From positions 1-12,736 of the forward strand of contig CALBZH010000173.1 in assembly GCA_937889795.1 (NCBI GenBank): a DNA stretch of 12,736 nt, given 5' to 3'. Source of the stretch: an uncultured Syntrophobacteraceae bacterium (GTDB lineage Bacteria; Desulfobacterota; Syntrophobacteria; Syntrophobacterales; Syntrophobacteraceae). Positions 7,790 to 12,736 of this stretch are shown piece after piece (the stretch's first letter is position 1; the number at the start of each line of letters is the position of its first letter). The notes below the pieces were generated by a model. The model saw only the letters and a list, made by a program, of their open reading frames with translations. It did not search any database and was not told the origin of the DNA. The translations under genes and the position numbers were made by a program.

Positions 7790-7990
7790 TCATGCTGCGG
7801 CGTTCTGCTGCTTGGCTTGCAGCACCGTTAGAGCCCGAGCGATGCTTCTTCGGGTCTTCCTCAGCTGCGCCGTGTTCTCCAACTGCCCGGTCGCGTGCTG
7901 AAACGTGAGATTGAACAACGCTTCGCGCAGCTCCTTGAGCTTCGCCTCAATCTCGTCCTGGGTCATGTCACGAAGAGCACTTGCTTTCAT
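7790..7990 (-). CDS. rpmC: 50S ribosomal protein L29
   Basis: L29 sits beside the polypeptide exit near L23 and supports docking of nascent-chain factors. The 66-aa product is the usual two-helix protein, with [20 protein letters not shown] as helix one and the [18 protein letters not shown] segment in helix two. Its ATG (7988-7990) overlaps the rplP stop in an ATGA, which suggests translational coupling. AGGA lies about 7 nt upstream inside rplP. Confidence 0.96.
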   Translation of the reverse strand: MKASALRDMTQDEIEAKLKELREALFNLTFQHATGQLENTAQLRKTRRSIARALTVLQAKQQNAAA

Positions 7991-8403
7991 AGAACATCCT
8001 GTCTTGAGACGAATCTCGTGGAGATCGGGAGTTTGTGAGCAGCAAGCAAAAGCGCCTGCCGAGCGACGTCTTCGCTAACCCCTTTGATCTCATAGAGTAC
8101 TCGACCCGGCTTGATGACCGCAACCCAGCCCTCGGGAGCGCCTTTGCCTTTACCCATGCGTGTTTCTGCCGGTTTCTTCGTATAAGGCTTGTCGGGGAAG
8201 AACCGGATCCACACCTGCCCGCCACGCTTGACATGACGCGTGATGGCCACACGCGCGGATTCGATCTGCCTGGAGGTCAATTTACCACACTCGACAGCCT
8301 TGAGGCCAAAGTCCCCAAAGCTCAGCGAGCAGCCGGTGTAGGCCGTCCCCGTCATGCGGCCTTTTTGTTGTTTGCGATACCTGACTCGTTTTGGCGCTAA
8401 CAT
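7987..8403 (-). CDS. rplP: 50S ribosomal protein L16
   Basis: L16 helps form the A site of the peptidyl-transferase region and is needed late in 50S assembly. The product is 138 aa, the usual length. It shows [19 protein letters not shown], the [20 protein letters not shown] block and the [20 protein letters not shown] loop starting at R82. R82 corresponds to the arginine that E. coli hydroxylates. The ATG at 8401-8403 has AGGGAG about 8 nt upstream, 15 nt after rpsC. The last codon region overlaps rpmC by 4 nt. Confidence 0.97.
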   Translation of the reverse strand: MLAPKRVRYRKQQKGRMTGTAYTGCSLSFGDFGLKAVECGKLTSRQIESARVAITRHVKRGGQVWIRFFPDKPYTKKPAETRMGKGKGAPEGWVAVIKPGRVLYEIKGVSEDVARQALLLAAHKLPISTRFVSRQDVL

Positions 8404-8418
8404 GCTCGAATCTCCCTG

Positions 8419-9045
8419 CTAGGAGAGTACTTCCCCTTTAAATATCCAGACCTTCACTCCAATAATTCCGTAGGTCGTTCTCGCCAGGGCCGTTCCGTAG
8501 TCGATATCGGCCCTCAGCGTATGCAGAGGAACCCGACCCTCGCGATACCACTCACGCCTGGCCATTTCCGCACCACCCAAACGCCCAGCGCAGGCTACGC
8601 GAACCCCCTTGGCGCCAAACTTGAGCGCAGAGCCCACAGCGCGCTTCATAGCGCGGCGGAAGGCAACACGCCGGACGAGCTGGAGAGCAATGTTTTCACC
8701 CACAAGGATGGAGTCGAGCTCTGGGCGCCTGACTTCCTGGATATCGATGAGGACTTCACGCTTGAATCGGCGTTCCAGATCCTGCCTCAGTGCTTCAATT
8801 TCAGAACCCTTCTTGCCGATGACGATTCCGGGCCGAGCCGTATGAATTCGAATCTTGACCTTGTTGGCGGCTCGCTCGATCTCGATCCTGGCAATTCCGG
8901 CGTGAAAGAGGCGGTCCTTGAGGTAGTCTCGGATCATGCGGTCTTCATAGACCAGCTTCGAGTAGTCTCTCTTCGCAAACCATTTGGAATCCCAGGTCTT
9001 GATGACGCCCAGGCGAAACCCTGTTGGATGAACCTTCTGTCCCAA
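8419..9045 (-). CDS. rpsC: 30S ribosomal protein S3
   Basis: S3 lines the mRNA entry tunnel of the 30S head and, with S4 and S5, takes part in unwinding mRNA. The product is 208 aa, normal for the shorter bacterial forms. The N-terminal KH domain has the GxxG loop as GKKG at 77-80 ([16 protein letters not shown]). The C-terminal domain has the signature [19 protein letters not shown] and [11 protein letters not shown] (152-184). The start is a TTG at 9043-9045 ([13 protein letters not shown]) with a near-perfect GGAGGTGA 2-3 nt before it. That SD lies in a small self-complementary element. Unlike in most genomes, a structured 142-nt gap separates it from rplV. Confidence 0.96.
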   Translation of the reverse strand: MGQKVHPTGFRLGVIKTWDSKWFAKRDYSKLVYEDRMIRDYLKDRLFHAGIARIEIERAANKVKIRIHTARPGIVIGKKGSEIEALRQDLERRFKREVLIDIQEVRRPELDSILVGENIALQLVRRVAFRRAMKRAVGSALKFGAKGVRVACAGRLGGAEMARREWYREGRVPLHTLRADIDYGTALARTTYGIIGVKVWIFKGEVLS

Positions 9046-9187
9046 ACTTCACCTCCGGTGTGTGGTCCGTGAGGGATCACGGAGCCTGCTTGCTGGTCTG
9101 TCTCGAAGGGAGCGTCGAGAGGAATGCAGTGTTGGCAAGCCACCCCTGTGCGCCCCGAGGAGCCCCCCATTTATGGGGGCGGTTCAA
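9046..9187 (-). promoter_or_regulatory. Structured rplV-rpsC intercistronic region
   Basis: This 142-nt spacer lies where many bacteria have almost none. It contains three inverted repeats in transcript order. The first is a C5-6/G5-6 hairpin 8 nt after the rplV stop (9162-9180). The second is TCTCGA/TCGAGA with an 8-nt loop (9101-9120). The third is a perfect 7-bp stem TCCGTGA/TCACGGA with a 4-nt loop (9066-9083). A fourth, small element CACC-GGA-GGTG (9050-9060) includes the rpsC Shine-Dalgarno. None is followed by a U-run. Control of rpsC translation or mRNA processing is plausible but unproven. A possible out-of-frame 78-codon reading frame starts here but lacks a ribosome binding site. 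Confidence 0.5.
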
Positions 9188-9520
9188 TCATTTCTCCGCC
9201 AGCACAATCGTGATGTGGCTGGTACGCTTCCAGATGCGCGTCGCCCGACCCATGGCTCGCGGACGAAAGCGTTTGAGCCTGGGACCTTCGTCGATCAAGA
9301 TGGTCTTGACGTACAAGTTGTCGACATCCATGGCTCGCGTGTTCGCGGCATTCGCCACCGCAGATCGAAGGGTCCGGTTGATGAGCCGCGCGCTCTTGAG
9401 AGCGGTGAACTTCAGCATGGTCAACGCTTCGTCAACCATCTTGCCGCGAATGAGGTCTCCCAGCGGGCGCACCTTGGTCGGGGACATCCGCAGGTACTTT
9501 GAGATGGCTCTGACTTCCAT
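9188..9520 (-). CDS. rplV: 50S ribosomal protein L22
   Basis: L22 contacts all domains of 23S rRNA, and its long hairpin lines the exit tunnel, where changes can give macrolide resistance in other species. The product is 110 aa with the start [18 protein letters not shown]. The tunnel hairpin is at about 79-97, where GPRLKRFRPRAMGRATRI matches the family signature, followed by KRTSHITIVL. The ATG at 9518-9520 overlaps the rpsS TGA by one base (TGATG). A GTG one codon earlier is an alternative that overlaps by four bases. A GGGA lies upstream within rpsS. Confidence 0.96.
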   Translation of the reverse strand: MEVRAISKYLRMSPTKVRPLGDLIRGKMVDEALTMLKFTALKSARLINRTLRSAVANAANTRAMDVDNLYVKTILIDEGPRLKRFRPRAMGRATRIWKRTSHITIVLAEK

Positions 9521-9807
9521 CACTTCTTCCCTTTCACCTTCGATTTCTTATCGCCGGCATGTCCGTAAAAGGTCCTCGTCGGGGAAAATTCGCCGAGCTT
9601 GTGGCCCACCATGTTCTCCGTGACGAAAACCGGAATGAATTTCTTGCCGTTGTGCACGGCCAGAGTGACCCCCACAAACTCGGGCAGGATCGTGGACCTC
9701 CTGGACCAGGTCTTAATGACCTTGCGATCGCCTGTTTCTCTAGCTTTTGCCACTTTATCGGTCAGGTGGCCGTCAACAAATGGACCCTTCTTTAACGAAC
9801 GAGGCAC
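9520..9807 (-). CDS. rpsS: 30S ribosomal protein S19
   Basis: S19 forms part of the 30S head with S13 and contacts the A-site finger side of the 50S subunit. The product is 95 aa, usual length. It opens [14 protein letters not shown] and contains [15 protein letters not shown] and the signature [21 protein letters not shown] (68-88). An open frame extends 15 codons upstream, overlapping the end of rplB. The GTG at 9805-9807 places the family N-terminus correctly and has AAGGAG 8 nt upstream, so the GTG is preferred. The stop overlaps the rplV start. Confidence 0.95.
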   Translation of the reverse strand: MPRSLKKGPFVDGHLTDKVAKARETGDRKVIKTWSRRSTILPEFVGVTLAVHNGKKFIPVFVTENMVGHKLGEFSPTRTFYGHAGDKKSKVKGKK

Positions 9808-9832
9808 CTTAGCTCTCCTTGTGTCGCTTGCG

Positions 9833-10654
9833 CTACTTCCTTCGACGGACAATCAGCTTGTTGCTCGCCTTATTCTTGCGGGTACGATAGCCCTTGGTCG
9901 GAACGCCCCAAGGCGTGCAGGGATGCCGACCACCAGAGCTGCGACCCTCGCCGCCGCCCATGGGATGATCCACCGGGTTCATGGCCACTCCGCGTACATG
10001 GGGGCGCCGGCCAAGCCAACGGGTTCTTCCGGCCTTGCCCAGCGAAACATTCTCGTGCTCGATGTTCCCAACCTGGCCGACTGTGGCCTTGCATTCGATG
10101 GGGACCATACGCATCTCGGAGGAGGGAAGGCGCAAAATCGCGTACTTGCCTTCCTTGGCAATCAATTGGGTCCCTACACCGGCCGCCCGTGCGAGCTGGC
10201 CGCCCTTGCCAGGCTTGAGCTCGACGTTGTGGACCACTGTTCCAAGAGGCATGTTGACAAGCCGCAGACAGTTGCCGGGCTTGATGTCAGCATGGTCACT
10301 CGTAACGATCTTGTCACCGACCGAAAGACCGACGGGGGACAGAATGTAACGCTTCTCGCCATCCACGTAGTGGAGAAGGGCAATGTAGGCCGACCGGTTC
10401 GGGTCGTATTCGATGCTCGCGACCTTGGCGGGGATGTCTTCCTTGTCCCGCTTGAAATCAATCAGGCGATAGCGCTGCTTGTGTCCGCCGCCGCGATGCC
10501 ACGCAGTGACACGGCCATAGGAATTGCGGCCTCCGGACTTCTTCGCGGGCTCCAGGAGGCTCTTCTCAGGCTGATTTCCCGTGAGCTCCTTGCGAATCAG
10601 GTAAGTCTGGAAGCGACGGCCGGGGGACGTCGGATTTATCTTCTTAACGCTCAT
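9833..10654 (-). CDS. rplB: 50S ribosomal protein L2
   Basis: L2 is one of the most conserved 50S proteins, needed for subunit joining and peptidyl transfer. The product is 273 aa, as in most bacteria. The N-terminal OB-fold region includes [22 protein letters not shown] (about 42-63). The C-terminal domain contains [18 protein letters not shown], where H230 corresponds to the functionally important His229 of E. coli. The protein ends in a basic tail (KLIVRRRK). The ATG at 10652-10654 has AGGAAAGGG upstream, 17 nt after the rplW stop. Confidence 0.97.
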   Translation of the reverse strand: MSVKKINPTSPGRRFQTYLIRKELTGNQPEKSLLEPAKKSGGRNSYGRVTAWHRGGGHKQRYRLIDFKRDKEDIPAKVASIEYDPNRSAYIALLHYVDGEKRYILSPVGLSVGDKIVTSDHADIKPGNCLRLVNMPLGTVVHNVELKPGKGGQLARAAGVGTQLIAKEGKYAILRLPSSEMRMVPIECKATVGQVGNIEHENVSLGKAGRTRWLGRRPHVRGVAMNPVDHPMGGGEGRSSGGRHPCTPWGVPTKGYRTRKNKASNKLIVRRRK

Positions 10655-10671
10655 GATAACCCTTTCCTGCG

Positions 10672-10965
10672 TTAGGCCCCTTCGAAGAACTCAACTCGCT
10701 GACCGGGTTTGATGGTCACAACAGCCTTCTTCCAATCGGGCCTGTGGGTGACAAATCGTCCCACCCGCTTCTTCTTCCCGTCCATGTTCATGGTCGTGAC
10801 GTCCAGGACGTCAACCTTGAATATTTGCTCGACGGCCTGTTTGATCTCGATCTTGTTCGCCCGTGGATCAACTTCAAAGGACAGCTTGTTCTGCATCTCC
10901 TTTTGAGTTGTGCTCTTCTCCGTGATGAGCGGGCGCTTCAAAATTCGGTATGTTTTTTCGTTCAT
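10672..10965 (-). CDS. rplW: 50S ribosomal protein L23
   Basis: L23 sits at the polypeptide tunnel exit and is the docking point for trigger factor and SRP. The product is 97 aa, normal length. It begins with an N-terminal segment [13 protein letters not shown] and contains the [21 protein letters not shown] block and a short loop KKKRVGR. It ends [12 protein letters not shown]. The ATG (10963-10965) overlaps the rplD stop in an ATGA, and GGAGG lies 10-11 nt upstream within rplD, so coupling to rplD is likely. Confidence 0.96.
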   Translation of the reverse strand: MNEKTYRILKRPLITEKSTTQKEMQNKLSFEVDPRANKIEIKQAVEQIFKVDVLDVTTMNMDGKKKRVGRFVTHRPDWKKAVVTIKPGQRVEFFEGA

Positions 10966-11585
10966 GAGCCCAAAGCCTCCTCTATCTTGCCGACCGAATC
11001 CCGAGTCATGAGGAGATGGTGGTAGTTGAGCAGGTCGTAAACATTGAGACCCTCGGACCGCAGCACTTTGACGTTGGGAATGTTGCGGGCGGATTTCTCG
11101 ACCTTCTCGTCGGCCTCGGGGATGACGACAAGAGTCTTACCCAAGTCAAACCGACCGAGCAGGGACACGAACTCCTTCGTCTTGATCCGCTCGATGTCGA
11201 ACTGGTCGACCACGAGGAGCTCACTGTCGATGAGCTTCTGAGACAGGGCCATCTTCAGGGCAAGGCGTCGGACCTTCTTCGGGACACGAAGGTCGTAGAC
11301 GCGTGGCTTGGGGCCATGGATGACACCACCCCCGCGCCATACCGGCGACCGGCTTGTTCCGGCGCGCGCACGGCCCGTGCCTTTCTGCCTCCAAGGCTTC
11401 TTCCCGCCACCGCGGACATCACTGCGTCCTTTGGTGCTCACGGTGCCGGCCCGACGCTTGGCAAGCTGATAGACGACCACTTCGTGGAGCACGTGAGGCT
11501 TGACAGGGACGCCAAAGATGTCGTCTCGCAGCTCCAACTGCCCGGCCACGTCGCGGTTGCTGTTAAAAAGATCGACTGTCGGCAT
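10962..11585 (-). CDS. rplD: 50S ribosomal protein L4
   Basis: L4 binds domain I of 23S rRNA and extends a loop into the exit tunnel; in E. coli it also represses the S10 operon. The product is 207 aa, normal length. The extended loop is rich in Gly and Arg ([20 protein letters not shown] around 58-77), followed by [16 protein letters not shown]. The ATG at 11583-11585 ([12 protein letters not shown]) has GAGGA about 6 nt upstream. A GTG 11 codons earlier is open but sits directly against a consensus AGGAGG, too close for use. That consensus site lies further upstream than needed for the ATG. Confidence 0.96.
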   Translation of the reverse strand: MPTVDLFNSNRDVAGQLELRDDIFGVPVKPHVLHEVVVYQLAKRRAGTVSTKGRSDVRGGGKKPWRQKGTGRARAGTSRSPVWRGGGVIHGPKPRVYDLRVPKKVRRLALKMALSQKLIDSELLVVDQFDIERIKTKEFVSLLGRFDLGKTLVVIPEADEKVEKSARNIPNVKVLRSEGLNVYDLLNYHHLLMTRDSVGKIEEALGS

Positions 11586-11635
11586 GGTAATCCTCGGGTG
11601 ATTTCCGGGCTCGTCCACCTCCTCTCTGGAAGCGG

Positions 11636-12268
11636 CTATCGAACCCGATTGGTTTTCCTAATAAGCACGACCGCATTCTTGGCGCCGGGTACGGCCCCTC
11701 GCACGATCAGGACGTGCTCCTCCGGACGCACATCAACGACTTTAAGGTTCATGATCGTAACGCGCTTGTTCCCCTTCTGGCCGGCCATCTTCTTGCCTTT
11801 GATGACCCGACCGGGATAGGTCGCATTACCGGTGGAGCCCGGCTCGCGGATATTTTTGGAACCGTGGGCGGACGGACCGCGCTGGAACCCCCACCGTTTG
11901 ATGGGCCCCGCGTATCCCTTGCCCTTCGTTGTTCCGATGATGTCCACGGATTCGCCGATCTCAAAGACATCCACAGCCACTTCCTGACCTAGCTCGTAGT
12001 CACTGGGGTCGCTGACATGGACCTCTTTGAGAACCCGAAAATACCCCTTGCCTACCTTGTCCAGATGGCCCTTTTCGGGGCGCGTCACATTCTTGGGCTT
12101 CGCGGAGCCAAAACCAAGCTGCACAGCGCTGTAGCCATCCCGCTCAGGGGTCTTGACTTGAGTGACCGTGCAAGGCCCTGCATGAAGGACGGTGACGGGA
12201 ATCGAGCTCCCATCCTCGGCAAAAAGCTGCGTCATTTCCAACTTGCGCCCGAGTATCGCTTTAATCAT
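11636..12268 (-). CDS. rplC: 50S ribosomal protein L3
   Basis: L3 is an early 50S assembly protein with a loop reaching near the peptidyl-transferase center. The product is 210 aa, typical. It opens [20 protein letters not shown] and has the [20 protein letters not shown] segment and the [21 protein letters not shown] loop that approaches the active site, then [15 protein letters not shown]. The ATG at 12266-12268 has a modest GAGAGCAGG upstream. It lies 41 nt after rpsJ, and 50 nt separate it from rplD. Confidence 0.97.
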   Translation of the reverse strand: MIKAILGRKLEMTQLFAEDGSSIPVTVLHAGPCTVTQVKTPERDGYSAVQLGFGSAKPKNVTRPEKGHLDKVGKGYFRVLKEVHVSDPSDYELGQEVAVDVFEIGESVDIIGTTKGKGYAGPIKRWGFQRGPSAHGSKNIREPGSTGNATYPGRVIKGKKMAGQKGNKRVTIMNLKVVDVRPEEHVLIVRGAVPGAKNAVVLIRKTNRVR

Positions 12269-12309
12269 GGTGACCTGCTCTCTTTTCCAATCCGGAAGGC
12301 TGGATCCGG

Positions 12310-12621
12310 CTAGAGTTTGATCTCGACATCCACCCCGGCAGACAGGTCGAGCTTCATCAGGGAATCCACCGTCTGCTGAGTCGGCTCAAGGATGTCGATC
12401 AAACGCTTGTGAACACGGATTTCAAACTGCTCCCGCGATTTCTTGTCGACATGCGGCGACCGCAAGACCGTGTATTTATGGATCTTGGTCGGCAGCGGGA
12501 TCGGGCCTGCAACCCGAGCGCCCGTCTTCTTGGCCGTCATCACGATTTCGTTCGTGGATTGGTCCAAAAGCTTGTGGTCATAGGCTTTCAGACGAATGCG
12601 AATTCTTTGATTGGTCATCAT
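12310..12621 (-). CDS. rpsJ: 30S ribosomal protein S10
   Basis: S10 is part of the 30S head and, as NusE with NusB, also works in transcription antitermination. The product is 103 aa, usual length. It shows [17 protein letters not shown] near the N-terminus and the diagnostic [20 protein letters not shown] block (54-73). Two ATGs stand in tandem (12619-12621 and 12616-12618). The first is chosen because AGGGA lies 8 nt before it; the second differs by one residue. It is the first gene of the S10 block, 63 nt after tuf. Confidence 0.97.
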   Translation of the reverse strand: MMTNQRIRIRLKAYDHKLLDQSTNEIVMTAKKTGARVAGPIPLPTKIHKYTVLRSPHVDKKSREQFEIRVHKRLIDILEPTQQTVDSLMKLDLSAGVDVEIKL

Positions 12622-12638
12622 CTTGACCGTCCCTGTAG

Positions 12639-12665
12639 AGGCTGGTCAGGGGCGCTGGCCAGCCT
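12639..12665 (-). promoter_or_regulatory. Hairpin upstream of the rpsJ ribosome binding site
   Basis: A perfect 7-bp inverted repeat AGGCTGG/CCAGCCT with a 13-nt loop lies between the tuf stop and rpsJ. On the transcript it ends 4 nt before the rpsJ Shine-Dalgarno (AGGGA). No U-tract follows, so it is not a clear terminator. A role in S10-block regulation or mRNA processing is an inference. Confidence 0.4.
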
Positions 12666-12684
12666 GAGTGCCTGCAAATCCGTT

Positions 12685-12736
12685 TTACTCGATAATGTCG
12701 GTGATGACGCCGGCGCCAACGGTGCGGCCGCCCTCG
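12685..12736 (-). CDS. tuf: Elongation factor Tu, C-terminal end (partial)
   Basis: Only the last 16 complete codons and the stop are inside the window. They read EGGRTVGAGVITDIIE, followed by TAA, which is the conserved C-terminus of the third beta-barrel domain of EF-Tu. EF-Tu carries aminoacyl-tRNA to the ribosome. The gene continues beyond the window edge. Its position directly before rpsJ matches the usual fusa-tuf to S10 arrangement, where both regions are often co-transcribed. Confidence 0.93.
   Translation of the reverse strand, partial: EGGRTVGAGVITDIIE

Noticed and set aside
8934..9170. 78-codon minus-strand frame starting in the rplV-rpsC spacer
   Set aside because: It overlaps rpsC out of frame, its ATG lies inside the C/G hairpin and no Shine-Dalgarno precedes it. 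The protein resembles nothing I know.
9599..10675. 358-codon open frame on the plus strand opposite rplB and rpsS
   Set aside because: It lies opposite highly conserved ribosomal genes and resembles no known family. No independent support was seen.
12291..12309. Small inverted repeat CCGGA/TCCGG in the rpsJ-rplC gap
   Set aside because: The stem is only 5 bp with an 8-nt loop and is not followed by a U-run; it is not distinguishable from chance.
1..12736. Hidden accessory system (defence, phage, mobile or CRISPR) in the window
   Set aside because: Every stretch above about 180 nt is covered by conserved housekeeping genes. No direct repeats, integrase, transposase or unknown genes were seen on either strand.

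Overview
This window is an almost uninterrupted ribosomal-protein superoperon of a bacterium, entirely on the minus strand (transcription runs from high to low coordinates). In transcription order it holds the last codons of tuf (EF-Tu); an S10-type block rpsJ-rplC-rplD-rplW-rplB-rpsS-rplV-rpsC-rplP-rpmC-rpsQ; an spc-type block rplN-rplX-rplE-rpsN-rpsH-rplF-rplR-rpsE-rpmD-rplO-secY; and the tail adk-map-infA. All 25 complete genes are intact and in the canonical bacterial order. I see no mobile element, tRNA, rRNA, CRISPR array, insertion or broken gene. The long open frames on the plus strand are antisense shadows of these genes.

Organism: the gene order (tuf directly before rpsJ, and secY followed by adk-map-infA rather than rpmJ) is common outside the gamma-proteobacteria. 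The S14 is the short zinc-binding form, L24 carries an added C-terminal pair of CxxC motifs, and adenylate kinase has the four-cysteine LID. With a moderately GC-rich composition, this suggests a Gram-negative lineage such as Nitrospirota, Methylomirabilota (NC10) or Desulfobacterota. That placement is an inference from memory of these families, not a search result. Six genes probably start at GTG or TTG (rpsS, rpsC, rpsN, rpsE, secY, map), each judged by a Shine-Dalgarno (SD) sequence and by the family N-terminus.

Layout: 12685-12736 end of tuf; 7516-12621 S10 block; 1915-7466 spc block through secY; 26-1738 adk, map and infA. Most gaps are under 60 nt, and several genes overlap by 1-4 nt (rplD/rplW, rplP/rpmC, rpsS/rplV). 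The exceptions are rplV-rpsC (142 nt), rpsH-rplF (81 nt), secY-adk (176 nt), map-infA (89 nt) and tuf-rpsJ (63 nt). Several of these hold clear inverted repeats without a U-tract, so they look more like mRNA structures or processing sites than terminators. No clear sigma-70 promoter was found in any gap, which fits one long transcript entering from the str (tuf) side.

Function: the genes supply the core of both ribosomal subunits (peptidyl-transferase and exit-tunnel proteins L2, L3, L4, L16, L22, L23, L24, L29; the 5S-associated L5 and L18; the 30S head and neck proteins S3, S5, S10, S14, S19; and S8 and S17). They also supply the translocon pore SecY, the nucleotide-balancing enzyme Adk, the methionine aminopeptidase that trims nascent chains, and initiation factor IF1. 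No new biological system is evident. The most interesting material is the structured intercistronic RNA, above all before rpsC and between rpsH and rplF.
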